This document shows positions 32,160 through 44,879 of a stretch of 64,000 bases of DNA, piece after piece (position 1 is the stretch's first letter; each line of letters opens with the position of its first letter). Below the pieces are notes generated by a model. That model had not been told where the DNA came from. It ran no database searches and saw nothing but the letters and a program-made list of their open reading frames with translations. This stretch comes from Stomoxys calcitrans (taxonomy: Eukaryota > Arthropoda > Insecta > Diptera > Muscidae). The stretch is from the NCBI RefSeq assembly GCF_963082655.1, contig NC_081555.1, positions 148,081,551 to 148,145,550 on the forward strand, given 5' to 3'. Made by a program: the position numbers and the translations under genes.

Positions 32160-33560
32160 CAAAATCTATTATATAAAAATTAAATTGTTGCGCTTTGTTT
32201 ATCTGTTCCGTATAGACTCAAAATCGGTTGAACCGATTTTCATGAAATTTTCATTACTAAATTTTTTGATATCCGAAGGGGCGGGCGGACCCTCCCCTAT
32301 ATCCCGATTTTCAAAAACGCCAGATCTCTGAGATGCGTGCATCGATTTAAGCGAAATATTGTATGCCACCTAACGGTACCCCAAAAACGACATTGGTAAA
32401 AAAAATTTGGGGTCAAATAACCTGGGGGGACGCCCCATCCCAAAACCCACCCGAACGGACATGTGTACCGATTGCGACAATATGGGTATAAAATGAAAGG
32501 TATTTAAGAGCAGAGTACGAATTTGGTATACAAATTTCACTCTTAATTTTCGGGGGGGTCCCCCACCCCCAAAAAAGCCCCAAGAGGACACTTTCACCGC
32601 TTTGGGCAATATGGGTGTTTAAAAGTAGAGTACGAACTTGGTATTCAAATGTTACCCGGGGGGCCCCCGGACATGTGTACCGATTGGGACAATATGGGTA
32701 TCGAATGAAAGGTATGAATGAAATGTTACCCAAGTGTCGGGGACCCCACCCCCAGAAACGCCACCCATCCGCACACTTAAACCACTTTGAGCATTATGGG
32801 TATCAAATGAAAGGTAACTAAAAGTAGAATACACATCTCACACAAAAATTTGTTTTTTTGGTGTCTGAGGGCCCTCTCCACCCCCCAAAACACCCAAGCA
32901 GGACAAATTTTTCTGATTGGGACAATATGGATATCAAATGAAAGCTATTTAAAGGTAGAGTCCAATGTTGATATAATCATTTATTCCTTGGTGTCTGAGG
33001 CGCCTCCCTACCCCCCAATACCCGTCAATAGGACATATTTACCAATTGGGATAATATGGGTATCAAACGAAAGATATTTGGAAGGTAAGTACATATCTGT
33101 TATAAGAATTTGGTCCAAGGTGTCTACGGGGCCTCCCCAACCCCAAAAACCCTCAAAAACGGGCATAAATGTCTAACGTCACAAAATGAGTATCGAATGA
33201 AAGGTCTTTGGGAGTTGTCTACGAATCTGATATGCACAATTAGGACAGAATCTGGGATCGGACTACTCACTAAATATCCTTCAATAGGACGTGTAGTTCG
33301 ATCGGGATAATATGTCAATTAAAAGAAAAATCTATGACAGTATATTCGAATCTTGAGTTGGTATAAGTATTCACCAATCCTCAGGACAAGTAGATCGCGA
33401 CAATAAAAGACTCAAATAAATCGTCGTTTGGTTCTTAGCGGTGGGGGGGATCGACCCTCTCCACCCAATAAATACAACGTCAAACTGTCATGTAGAATAT
33501 ATTGCACTCAAATGAAAGGACGTGTCAGAGGGCAATTCCCCTCCCCCTATCCTATCCAAA
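32160..33560 (-). mobile_element. Second-family (Helitron-like) element, copy 3
   Basis: Inverted relative to copies 1 and 2. At the left, TGTTCCGTATAGACTCAAAA and CGGTTGAACCGATTTTCATG form its 3' end; units with GGGTATCAAATGAAAGGTAT follow rightward with GC-rich CCCCCACCCC segments. CGGTTGAACCG is itself a small palindrome. The right boundary is vague. Confidence 0.75.
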
Positions 33561-33602
33561 AAAAGGTATTAAAAATAATAATTAAGATAGAAATAAATGG
33601 TC

Positions 33603-34417
33603 TTTTCTGCCAAATCAGATGAGAATTGCGCCCTCTAGAGGCTCAAGAAGCCAAAATCCCAGAACGCTTCATTGGCCGCTATATCAGGTTATATTCCGAT
33701 TTGCGCCATTCTTAGCACGTTTATTGGAAGACTCCAATTGGAAGACCTCATGCGAAATTTCAGCCAATCGGATGATAATTGCGCGCTCTATTGGCTCCAG
33801 AAGGCAAGATCCCAGATCGGTTTATATGGCAGCTATATCAGGTTCTATACCGATTTACGCCATACTTGGCACAGTTATTGGAAGTCACAACAAAACACCT
33901 CATGCAAAATTTCAGCTAAATCGGATGAGAATTGCGTGCTCTATTGGCTCAAGAATTCAAGACCCAAGATCGGTTTATATGGCAGCTATATCAGGTTATT
34001 GACCGATTTGAACCATACTTAGCACAGTTGTTAGAAGTCATAGCGAAACACGTCGTGCAAAATTTCATTCCAATCGGACAAGAATTGCGCACTCTAGAGG
34101 TTCAAGAAGTCAAGACCCAAAATCGGTTTATATGGCAGCTATATCAAAACATGGACCGATTTGGCTCATCTACAATCTCAACCGACCTACACCAATAAAA
34201 AGTATTCGTGCAAAATTTCAAGCGGCTAGCTTTACTCCTTCGAAATTTAGCGTGTTTTCGACAGACAGGCGGACGGACGGACATGGCTAGATCGACTTAA
34301 AATGACATGACGATCCAAAATATATATAGTTTATGGGGTCTCAGACGCATATTTCGAGGTGTTACAAACAGAATGAGGAAATTAGTATACCCCCATCCTA
34401 TGGTGGAGGGTATAAAA
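33603..34417 (+). mobile_element. Mini-me element, 3' half, C-type
   Basis: Starts inside a unit (CAAATCAGATGAGAATTGCG). It has about four units and an intact tail: CGAAATTTAGCGTG hairpin variant, CAGACAGGCGGACGGACGG run, core, TATATATA and terminal hairpin ending at 34417. No head is present. Confidence 0.85.
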
Positions 34418-34884
34418 ATGATACATTTCCCGGCACTGGTCTGGCAATATATGGGCTGGGATGCTGCCGTTGCGTATATTGCCGTACGGGAGAGGTCGGG
34501 TCGACAGCACCTTGCGACATATCAAGTATAATCATCTCCCGTAGTGAGGTGAGGCCAGAGCAAGATCGGAAATGTACCCACTCTATGCACCGGTTACACC
34601 TCATCGACACCGACTGATGATGGAGGCGGTTCTGGCAAACCGAACAGAACCAAGGTCCGGGGTTCTTTTCAATCCCGGCACGGACCAGAAGCGTGCGGAG
34701 AAGGCACTCCGGAATGCGCCTCTCCCATGACGAAAAAATACGAACACGTATATTGAGGCGGCAGCCCTTGCCGATGAGGGTTCCATCAGGTCAAACCGGT
34801 GCGTGCAACCGGCTGCCTAGACGGCGTGGTTTTCATAGCCTCACTCCATTGAATCTATTGTTTCGTCATTATGTTTGACTTTTT
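34418..34884. other. GC-richer unassigned block
   Basis: Noticeably higher GC than its surroundings, with GGTCGGGTCGACAGCACC and CGTGCGGAGAAGGCACTCC. It probably belongs to a retroelement 5' region, but no protein motif is recognisable in any frame. Confidence 0.35.
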
Positions 34885-36600
34885 CTCTTAGCCCTCCACC
34901 ATAGTTATGTGAAGTCGGTAGTCCTTTTGGGATCTAGGCCCTATTTCGTGCCTATGCACAGGGGCCAAAATCTATAAAATCTCCGCATGCTTTTGAATCA
35001 TCCAGTCATCTGCTAATAAACTCTTCCATATTGAGATTTATACCCTACACCACTACTGTGGTATTATAACTTAGTGAATTAGTTTGTAACACCCAAAAGG
35101 AAGTATACCGATCGACTCAGAATCACTTTCTGATTCGATTTAGCTATGTCCGTCCGTCTGAAATGACAGACGGACAGTCCATGTTAATTTGTGTACAAAC
35201 TACAGGTCGCAATTTTCATCCGATCGTCTTCAAATTTGGTATGGGCAAGTTTTTCGGCCTAGCGACGAAGCCTATTGAAATTGGAAAAAATCGGTTCAGA
35301 TTTGGATATAGCTCCCATATATATGTTCGTCCGATTTGCAGTAATACAGCAATAAAATGGTCATTTGTTAGCTGATTTTCTTGAAATTTGGTAGGAAAGA
35401 TTTTCTTATGACTCCCAATATAACTATTAAATTTTATAGAAATCGGTTCAGATTTGGATATAGCTCCCATATATATGTTCGTCCGATTTGCAGTAATACA
35501 GCAATAAAATGGTCATTTGTCAACCGATTCTCTCGAAATTTGGCAGGAAAGATTTTCTTATGACTCCCAATATAACTATTAAATTTTATAGATATCGGTT
35601 CAGATTTGGATATAACTCACATATATATGTTCGTCCGCTTTTGCAGTAATACAGCAATAAAATGGTCATTTGTCAACCGATTCTCTCGAAATTTGGCAGG
35701 AAAGATTTTCTTATGACTCCCAATATAACTAGTGAATTTTATAGAAATCGGTTCAGATTTGAATATAGCTCCCATATGTATGTTCGTCCGCTTTTTCAGT
35801 AATACAGCAATAAAATAGTCATTTGTTAGCCGATTCTCTCGAAATTTTGCAGGAAAGATTTTCTTATGACTCCCAATATAACTAGTGAATTTTATAGAAA
35901 TCGGTTCAGATTTGGATATATATGTTCGTCCGATTTGTAGTAATACAGCAATAAAATAGTCATTTGTTAACCGATTCTCTCGATATTTGGCAGGAAGGAT
36001 TTTCTTATGACTGCTGGTGGTCATTAGTTAACCGATTCTCTCGAAATTTGACAGGAAGTATTTTCTTACGACCCTCAATTTTACTGGTGAATTTTATAGA
36101 AATCGGTTCCGATTTGGATATAGCTCCCATATATATGTTCGTCCGCTTTTGCACTAATACATCAATAAAATGGTCATTTGTCAACCGATTCTCTTGAAAT
36201 TTTGCAGGAAGGATTTTCTTATGACTCTCGATATTACTGGTGAATTTCATAGAAATCTGTTCAGATTTAGATATAGCTCACATAAATATATATCGCCCGA
36301 TTTTCACTCCTAGACCCACTGCAAGCGCATTTATTGACCAATCTTCCCAAAATTTTGTACAAAGCTTTCCTCGGCGAATTCCGCAATATCCATAAAGTTT
36401 GATCGAAATCGGTTCAGATTTAGATATAGCTCCCATTTCACGTCATTTGTCAACCGTAGTTATTAGACTTTGAACCAATCTGAATAGATCCGCCGAGGTC
36501 CATCAAAATTGGTTCAGAATTAGATATAGTCCCACTTTTGTATTTAAAGCGTAGGTCTGGGGTATTATAAAGTCGGCACCGCCCAAATTTTGCCTTTTCT
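34885..36600 (-). mobile_element. Variant mini-me-like element with F-type 153 bp array
   Basis: Tail at the left: TTATACCCTACACCAC, then GACTCAGAATCACTTTCTG core variant and GTCCGTCCGTCTG (35149-35161). The array then runs to about 36560. GATTTTCTTATGACT anchors lie at 35399, 35551, 35704 and 35857 (steps 152-153), then 35998 (shortened unit). F-type units carry ATCGGTTCAGATTTGGATA and TAGCTCCCATATATATG. Reading frames spanning units are repeat artefacts. Confidence 0.8.
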
Positions 36601-36649
36601 CACTGGTTCTATTTAGAAAGCACCTATGGCCCTCTTACTGACCCCTGGT

Positions 36650-37048
36650 TCAAAACTGCAAATTTTGACCATGAACACTCTACTAAGGAACAGGGTCAAA
36701 CTTCTCACATATCAATGACTGCAGTCCGATTCAAGTTTAAGCTCAATGATAAGGGGCCTTCTTTTTATAGCCGATTTGGAGAGAAGTTTTACATGGCATA
36801 GTACCTCATATATGTTACCAGCATTAGGAGGGGAAAACCACCGTTGAAAATTTTCTCTGATGGTCTCGCCAGTGCGACACCTCTTCGGAGAGAAGTTTTA
36901 CATGGCATAGTGCCTCATAAATGTTGTTAGCATTAGGAGGGGAAAACCACCGTTGAAAACTTTCTCTGATGGTCTCGCCAGGATTCGAACCCAGGCGTTC
37001 AGCGTCATAGGCGGACATGCTAGCCTCTGCGCTACGGTGGCCTCCTCC
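36650..37048 (-). mobile_element. tRNA-derived SINE with an internal duplication
   Basis: Same SINE, tRNA head at right (GGGTTCGAATCC on minus at about 36975-36986). About 110 bp of the body (GAGAGAAGTTTTACATGGCA to GATGGTCTCGCCAG) occurs twice, at 36779-36868 and 36888-36978. The junction skips the tRNA-like head in the first copy. CCCTGGTT occurs on both sides as a possible short target duplication. Confidence 0.85.
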
Positions 37049-38647
37049 CTGGTTGTGCGCCTTTGAAATGTTATTGTCAAAACCCTCTCATCACCCTACA
37101 AAGTTATAATCCTTCCCCTAGAAGGATTATAATATTGCCTGTGTGACAGACTGGTTCAAACCCCATCACTGCAAGGATACTAAGCCGTAGTCGCAACGAA
37201 ACGAGTAGTCATCTTCGGGAAGCTGTGATACCATTCCCTCCTGCTGGCATGACCTGTGGTATCCTGCTTCCCATCTTTATATTGCAAAGTTTATTCTGTG
37301 AATCTTTTTTCCGGAAAATTGGATCAGCGATAGAAATCTCCTTATGCAAATGGTTTTAATACCGATTTGGTTTCGATTTTCACTCGACCTTGACTTAAAA
37401 CTAAAAATTTTTCATATAAAATATTTAATTTTTTTGTCCAGCGAATGTGGTTCGAAAAAGATTCTTATCATCTTCGGCAGCAATTACACGCAATACAAAA
37501 CGCGACCTCAACAGTTTGCAGTTCACGTGTGACGATCAATCTGCTAGTCCGGTAATCGTTGAGAAATAATTTGATTTTTTTTTTTGGTGGTGGTGGTGGT
37601 GGTTTTTAGGTCAGTATGTTGCACATGTTGTTGGTGACATGCCACAATTACCTTGAATCGTTTACCTATGTGCTTAACATGCATTTGTAACTCCGAAAAG
37701 GGGGGAAAAAACCAACCATCAAACAAACGAAAATTTCTATTGTTTCGTTTCGCTAAATTATTATTAAATAATTATTAAACGGAAAACCCTGCATGTTTTT
37801 GTTGCTGATATTCCAAATGTGTTCTCAAAATTATTCAAACCCTATATGAGTGGTACTAACAAGCTGCCTATTTCATAGTTTTGGTTTTTTTTTGTTGTTT
37901 TCTACAAATTGCCACAATTTGTGGCAATTGCTGTGTGTGTTATGGACTTTGGCGCTGGGGTGGGGGCGGAGGAACTTCCATTGTTCGAGTTGACCAAGTT
38001 TTAGAAAATACTGCCATTGCTCTATGGGGCCTAAATGCGATGACGCTTTTTTGACGTTTAAAGTACTTCATAGCTGTTGCTTGCTATCGTTGTTGCTGTT
38101 GAGCTGGAACCAAGCTCATAGTTGTAGGTAAACCTTCAATGATGCCCTTTTGTTGGTTGGTCGGTCGGTCGGTCGGATATTATAAAACGACAATTTTTAA
38201 CTTTTTTTTAATTTTTTTCAGCATGTGCATGTCTAATGCCATTCATTGCCTTGCCTTTGTGGAAAATGCAACAAATGCAGGTGTATATGTAGTCATGTTT
38301 CTGTGGGTGTTGCTTCGTACATCTGTATGTACCAGTATATGTCGTTTTCATTTTCAAAATATTGTTTTATTGTCATATAATTGCGATTATTACAAAATTT
38401 TCAATGTACTTTTCCATTGTAAAGACGCGTGTATGCCATCAGTTAGCTTAGTACGTATTCATGGAAGAGGCCATTTTTTACGCTTGACCGACCGCCACAA
38501 ATGTTTTGTATTGTGTTTGCAGGTATATGACTCTTATATGTGGGTGATGAATAGATGCAACGATCATCTGTTCTAGCATCTTGTTTTGAGTAAACAACTC
38601 ACAAGAATCCCAGTGTGACAATTTCACAAAAATCTAATTTTTTTATA
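37049..38647. other. Unique intronic sequence
   Basis: AT-rich with a GGT run (37586-37603) and a GGTC run (about 38157-38176). A 145-codon open frame at 38139-38576 has hydrophobic, cysteine-scattered content and no recognisable domain; it is probably chance. Confidence 0.5.
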
Positions 38648-38689
38648 AATAACTAGGTATACACGGCCCGCTCCGGGTACAGCTTTTAG

Positions 38690-41060
38690 TGAAATACTTC
38701 TTTCTTTAATTGGCTATGCCAGAATATTTGTTCCATTAGCCGAACGTAGAATAGCGTTCCAAGCGCCTTGATCTTCTGCGCTTATTCTAAAATCTCTGAC
38801 ACCAAGTTTCGAGGTGTCTCCCACAACTTGATCTTTCCATCAGGCTTTTGGTCTTCCCGGTTTGCGTGTACTACCGTGTTTGCCTTCAAAAGACTTCTTT
38901 GCTGGAGCTTCTTCATCCATTCTGACAACATTATCTATCCAACGCAGCCGTTATATTTGCTATCATCGTCATACAGCTCAAACAACTCGTGGTTCTTACG
39001 TCGCCTATATGCTCCATTAACGCAAACTGGTCCATATATTTTATGAAGAATCTTTCTCTCAAATACTCCAAACACTGCCTCATCTGCTTTCACAAATACC
39101 CATGCCTCAGAACCATATAACAGCACTGGTAGTATTAGTGTCTTGTAAAGTGTAGTCTTCGTCTGTCGAGAGGTGGCCTTGTTTCTAAACAGCTTACTTA
39201 GTACAAAGTAGCATCTGTTTGCCAGTATTATTCTTCGCTTTATCTCAAAACTGGTGTCATTCGTTTCGATTACGGCGATGCCGAGGTAGATGAAGTTACT
39301 GTCTGTCTCAAAGTTGTGGTTTCCAACTTTCTCCATTTTCTTTATCTGCTCCGTTGTGCAAGGCTTTTTGGGAGTTGAAACCATTCATTTCGTCTTATCT
39401 CCATTTACTGCCAGTCCCATTTTCACTGACTCTCTTTTGATTCTTTCAAAGGCGGCAGTTACTACTTCCAGTGACCTACCTATGATATCGATGTCGTCGG
39501 CATAGGCGAGTAACATGTGTTCTCTTGTGATTAGTGTGCCATATCTATTCACATCTGCATCTCGTATAATCTTCTTCAGCAGGATATTAATGAGATCACA
39601 CGATAGGCTGTCTCCTTGTCTGAAACCTCGTTTGATACTGAATGGTTCGGAGAGATTCAAGTGTCATCCTGCAGAGTCTTATTAATTTTGCAGGGATACC
39701 AAACTCAGACATGGCTTGAAATACCTTTGAACGTAAAGGCGCTATGTAGTCAACAAAGAGATGGTAGGTGTTGATTTGTCCTTCTCGGGTCTTTTCCAGG
39801 ATTTGGCGCAGTGTGAATATCTGGTCCAGTGTGGATTTACCATTGGTAGGGCCCAATTATCTCATTGACTTTAGGTTTTAATCTTTCACACAGTACGCTC
39901 GAGAGTATCTTGTATGCGATGGGGAGGAGACTTATTCCTCTGTAGTTGGCACATTCCGTCTTGTCTCCTTTCTTGTGTACGGGACATAGTATGCTGAGGT
40001 TCCAATCATCGGGTATGCGTTCTTCTAGCCAGATTGCGCAGATGAGAAGTTGATGCATTCGCCTTATCAGCGTGTCGCCTCCGGTCTTAAATAGTTCAGT
40101 GGATAACCCGTCGGTTCCTGCTGCCTTGTTGTTCTTCGGTCTGTCGGTTCACTGCTACGTGGACGTCATTCTGACTAGGAGGTAAACGTTCTATACCATC
40201 ATCAGGGATTGATTCTGCGGTATTCTCTTCGTCGCCAACGTCGGACACTAGCAGTTGTGTAAAATGTTCCTTCCATATCCTCAGCATGTTATCTGTGTCA
40301 GTTACCAGATTTCCTTCTTTGTCTCTGCAGGAGGATGTGCCTGCACCAAAGCCATCGGTTTGATGTTTGATTCTTTGGTAGAATTTCCGGATTTCATTCT
40401 GACTCCTGTACATCCCAATTCGCTCACACTCACGTCTCTCCATTTCCATTTTCTTTCTGCGGAATAGACGTTTCTCCTCTCTCCTTTTCTCCCGATACTT
40501 CTCCTGCATTTGGCGCATTGCTACTGATTGTAGGGTTGCTCTATATGGCGCATTCTTGGCTTCAGTAGCATCTCGACACTCTTGGTCGTACCATGGGTTT
40601 CTTGAAGGAGGCTTCCTGTACCCAAGTACGGATTTGGCGGCATTTTCCATGGAGTGGGCAATAGTTTGCCACTGCGCCATTATATCATCGGAACAAGGAG
40701 TGCTTTCATCAAGCATTTGGGTCAGTCGAGTATAGTATGCCGCTGCCATTTGTTGTGTTTGCAGCTTTTCAATATCCAGCTTTCGTTCAGTGTCAGATCG
40801 TGCTTTTCTCACCATGTTCAAACGGGTGCGAACCTTTGCTGCAACAAGGTAATGATCCGAATCTATTGAATATTCGCTCCACGGATCGATCGTACATCTA
40901 ACACGCTGGATGAATGCCTTCCATCTATCACAACGTGATCAATTTGGTTTCTCGTGTTTTGATCGGGTGACAGCCATGTGGCTTTGTGAATATTTTTATG
41001 TTGAAATCTGTTGCTACTAACTACCATGTTTTTTGCCGCCACGAAATCTATCAGGGGGGT
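38690..41060 (-). mobile_element. RTE-like LINE, 5'-truncated, frame-broken
   Basis: Domains are in correct order on the minus strand. The end of the endonuclease is at 41050-40830 (NRFQHKNIHKATWLSPDQNT, then IDSDHYLVAAKVRTRL). A basic linker follows at 40821-40100. Reverse transcriptase pieces are at 40058-39840 (IPDDWNLSILCPVHKKGDK, ANYRGISLLP), 39830-39670, and 39660-39385 (RQGDSLSCDLINILLKK, LLAYADDIDII). The C-terminal part at 39384-38940 has NFIYLGIAV, LPVLLYGSEAW and RKILHKIYGPV. The last segment to a stop near 38722 includes KLGVRDFRISAEDQGAW. The YADD catalytic box is intact, but at least four frame breaks separate the pieces. The C-terminal signature matches RTE-clade elements. Confidence 0.85.
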
Positions 41061-41104
41061 TGGCTGGGGTCCGTTTTTACTATTCCTTTGTTTCTCTTAA
41101 TAAC

Positions 41105-41300
41105 CGCGCCGTTCCTAACCTGGGAACAGACGCTGATGTTGGTTATTTGAAGACGCCAATAACTCGCCTTGTCATCTCCAGTATCATTGGCACTCAGTAT
41201 TTAATTAAGAGCCAGTGCCATCCGACTCCTCACTGAGAAGACTCTCCTCTCGAAAATCGCTGACTGCCCGCGACCGCATTCGCAGCTACTCCGGTTTGGA
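41105..41300 (-). mobile_element. Dispersed repeat fragment shared with 16.5 kb
   Basis: Matches 16515-16680: GACGCCAATAACTCGCCTTG, GTGCCATCCGAC, CGCAGCTACTCCGG. It is a short remnant of the same probable LINE 3' region. Confidence 0.65.
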
Positions 41301-42756
41301 CCACAATTACAGTTGATGTTGGAGACCTGTGTGAAATGTCAGCCAATTCGAAAAAGAATTGGGCCCTTTAGGGGCTCAAAAAGTAAAATAGAGAGATCGA
41401 TTTATATGGGAGCTGTATCAAGCTATAGACCGATTCAGACCATAGTAAACACGTATGTTGACGGTCATGAGAGGATCCGTTGTACACAATTTCAGGCAAA
41501 TCGGATAATAATTGCGCCCTCTAGAGGCTCATGAAGTCAAGATCCCAGATCGGTTTATATGGCAGCTATATCAGGTTATGAACCGATTTTAACTTTATTT
41601 GGCACAGTTGTTGAAAGTCATAATAAAATACGTCATGCAAAATTTCAGCCAAATCGAATAGGAATTGCGCCCTCTAGAAGTTCAAGAAGTCAAGTCCCCA
41701 GATCGGTTTATATGACAACTAGGTTATGAACCGATTTGAACTATACTTAGCATAGTTGTTGGAAGTCATAGCGAAACACGTTGTGCAAAATTTCATTCCA
41801 ATCGGATAAGAATTGCGCCCTCTAGAGGCTCAAGAAGTCAAGACCCAAGATCGGTATATGTGGCAGCTATATCAGGTTATGGACCGATTTGAATCATACT
41901 TAGCACAGTTGTTGTATATCATAACGAAACACGTAGTGCAAAATTTCATTCTAATCGGATAAGAATTGCGCCCTCTAGAGGCTCAAGAAGTCAAGACCCA
42001 TAATCGGTTTATATGGCAGCTATATCAGGTTATACACCGATTTGAACCATACTTGACACAGTTGTTGGATATCATAACAAAACACGTAGTGCAAAATTTC
42101 ATTCTAATCGGATAAGAATTGCGCCCTCTAGAGGCTCGGGAAGTCAAGACCCAACATCGGTTTATGTGGCAGCTATATCAGGTTATGGACCGATTTGAAC
42201 CATACTTGGCACAGTTGTTGGATATCATAACAAAACACGTAGTGCAAAATTTTATTCCAATCTGATAAGAATTGCGCCCTATAGAGGCTCAAGAAGTCAA
42301 GAACCAAGATCGGTTTATATGGCAGCTATATCAGGTTATTTATCGATTTGAACCATACTTGACACAGATGTTGGAAGTGATACCAAAACACGTAGTGCAA
42401 AATTTCATTCAAATCGGATAAGAATTGCGCCCTCTAGAGGCTCAAGAAGTCAAGACCCAAGATCGGTTTATATGGCAGCTATATCAAAACATGGACCGAT
42501 ATGGCTCATTTACAATACCAAGCCACCTACACTAATAAGAAGTATTTGTGCTAAATTTCAAGCGGCTAGCTTTACTCTTTCGAAAGTTAGCGTGCTTTCG
42601 ACAGACAGAGAGACGGACGGACATGGCTAGATCGACATAAAATGTCACTACGATCAAGAATATATATACTTTATGGGGTCTCAGACGAATATTTCGAGTA
42701 GTTACAAACAGAATGATGAAATTAGAATACCCCTATCCTATGATGGAGGGTATAAA
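41301..42756 (+). mobile_element. Mini-me element with a regular C-type array
   Basis: No head. About eight units; the GGCAGC anchor lies at 41862, 42015, 42168, 42321 and 42474, an exact 153 bp step. The tail has TCGAAAG..CTTTCGA (about 42579-42601), GACAGAGAGACGGACGGAC, core, TATATATA and a hairpin ending near 42756. Units are very alike (GCGCCCTCTAGAGGCTCAAG), suggesting recent amplification. Confidence 0.88.
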
Positions 42757-42764
42757 AATATATA

Positions 42765-42824
42765 TAGCTTATTGCTCCTTCCAGGCCAACCTACTCAATG
42801 CTTGTCTTTAGCAAAAAATTTTAT
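42765..42824 (+). mobile_element. Second-family fragment
   Basis: TATATAGCTTATTGCTCCTTCC and GCCAACCTACTCAATG match the segment just before the 3' end of copies 1 and 2. It is broken off by the next MITE. Confidence 0.5.
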
Positions 42825-43059
42825 AGGTTTGCCCAAAAAGTAATTGCGGATTTTTCATATAGTCGGCGTTGAAAAATTTTTTCACAGCTTGTGAATCTGT
42901 AATTGCATTCTTTCTTCTGTCAGTTATCAGCTGTTACTTTTAGCTTGCTTTAGAAAAAAAGTGTAAAAAAAGTATATTTGATTAAAGTTCATTCTAAGTT
43001 TTATTAAAAATGCATTTACTTTCTTTTAAAAAATCCGCAATTACTTTTTGGGCAACCCA
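42825..43059 (-). mobile_element. Mariner-type MITE, copy 4 (inverted)
   Basis: 235 bp in opposite orientation, flanked by TA (42823-42824 and 43060-43061). The right end is GGGCAACCCA and the left end GGTTTGCCCAAAAAG, with small terminal changes. It is otherwise nearly identical to copies 1-3. Confidence 0.9.
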
Positions 43060-43061
43060 TA

Positions 43062-44046
43062 GAAATTTACTCCTTTGAGAAAAATTTCATAAAAATTTAG
43101 TCTTTAGAGATAATTTTATAAACATTTTGTCTTTAGAGCAAATGCCAAAGAAATGTTGTCTTAGGGCAACATTAGCATTAACAATAGTTAGGTAAGAGAT
43201 AGGTTATAGGGGCAGCCCGCAAAAAAATTTCGTTCAATACAAGTGTTAACAAGCAATTTCATATAATAAACTCATTTGGAATGAACGATCGAATGAATGC
43301 ACATTGAACATTTGAGCCACAAGAAATGACAATGACAACAACATATTGTTTTGTATATAATTGATCAATTTAATAACAATGATTTGGCATAAAGTCAGAT
43401 CGTCAATGGAAGACAACACAATTAGTTTTCCTTTTTGCCTGCAGCATAGCTTCAAATAGTGAAAAGATAGAAAAAAGTGATATTGAAATTTCATTCATTC
43501 ATAGGTATGCATGTACAATGTGTGTATCTATGATCTCTGGGCTGAAAATAGCACGAGTCAATTGTAATTCAACCTTAGAAACACTGACCAAAAAGGTCAA
43601 CCAACACACACAAATGGATAGGCAGACAGACAGACAAACAGATGGCTAGAACCTGCTTAGTAATTCAACTAAAGAGTGCTCATGTCTGTGTTCGCTCCAA
43701 GTCATTATTTTCGGTAAATGCATCACTAGATGCCAAAATTGGTGCAAACTCATTCAGCCATTGATGTGGACGAGCGACCATTTGATGAACATTAGAATAC
43801 CCTGATAATCGTGATCGCACACACCACGCGCTGTTACACTCTTCAGGCGAGATAATCAGCGGCCGCCGTCAGTAGTAGTACAAGGTAACAAAAAAACCGA
43901 GATGTGTTCATGGATAACACTTAAATGTACACACGTAACAACTCATACACCTGCATACCCGTCTAAGAGTGTATCCAGTTGAATGGTTATGTTGATCTAA
44001 AATTAACACAACTAGGGGACAAAGGTTGCTGAACAGTAGTTTAGAG
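43062..44046. other. Short degenerate repeat, then unique sequence
   Basis: 43062-43170 contains three to four imperfect repeats of a roughly 35-base motif around AAATTTAGTCTTTAGAG. A related motif in the other orientation occurs at 51080-51170. The rest appears unique. Confidence 0.45.
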
Positions 44047-44185
44047 AGGTACAGAGAGAGAGAGGGAGAGAGAGAGAGAGAGGGAGAGAGAGAGAGAGAG
44101 AGGGAGAGAGAAAGAGAGAAAGAGAGAGAGAGGGAGAGAGAGAGAGAGAGAGGGAGAGAGAAAGAGAGAAAGAGAGAGAGAGAGT
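44047..44185 (+). repeat. GA-rich microsatellite with higher-order repeat
   Basis: GAGAGA tract broken by GGGA and AAAG variants. AGGGAGAGAGAAAGAGAGAA occurs at 44101 and 44151, giving a 50-base higher-order step. It is a purine-only strand, so the frames read on both strands are artefacts. 44186-44583 contains a SINE scrap (GGAGGCCCCTTATCCTTGA at 44348) and a dispersed repeat shared with 27985-28145. Confidence 0.9.
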
Positions 44186-44583
44186 ATAGAAGTATTGCCT
44201 ATCACGAAAAACAGTGGAAATAATTCTGCCATTTAAGAACGAATAGAGATACTTTTATGTTGAATTAGGAAATGAAATAGCTCAGGTGGTATGATGATGA
44301 GATAAAACCTTAGTAGTGACATATTGTTCGAACTATGCATAGAAAAGGAGGCCCCTTATCCTTGAACATAAACTTCATTTTCAAGTTTTTTTGCCTGTTA
44401 GGGCGAGATCATTAAATTTTACAATTTTTGTTTGTTTCTCTTTCGAGATGAGCTCAATGATCGGAGATGCAAATGAGAAAGGAAAGCCAAAGATGGCAAC
44501 ACACACCAACCACTATGGGACGCATTTCGTCATTGGTTAGAAGACTTTTCAACCATACTAGGTGTAATGGCCTCAAGGACCGT

Positions 44584-44815
44584 GCGTATTAATAGCGAAA
44601 ACGCATCTATGATAAAATTACCACATTAAACACGCTCGACAACCCTGTCTATTAGCTGTACTTTTCCCAATGCATGTATTTTTGTGTAATGCGTATTAAT
44701 AGCGTGCGTATTAATAGCGAAAACGCATCTATGATACAATTAGCACATTAACCACGCTCGACAACCATGTCGATTAGCTGTACTTTTCCCAATGCATGTA
44801 TTTTTTGTGTAATGA
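44584..44815. repeat. Tandem duplication, period 122 bp
   Basis: GCGTATTAATAGCGAAAACG begins at 44584 and again at 44706. Both units run through CACGCTCGACAACC and CTTTTCCCAATGCATGTATT with a few substitutions. It has no similarity to the other repeat families. Confidence 0.85.
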
Positions 44816-44879
44816 CAGACAATGTTTCTGTGACAAATTACACTTTTTCCGTACTACACATGATTTTGTGCATCTAATG

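Noticed and set aside
38139..38576. 145-codon frame in unique sequence
   Set aside because: No domain, no conserved motif, hydrophobic composition typical of translated AT-rich DNA, no splice-site support.
44026..44232. Charged E/R-rich and L/S-rich frames over the GA tract
   Set aside because: Simple-sequence artefact, open on both strands.
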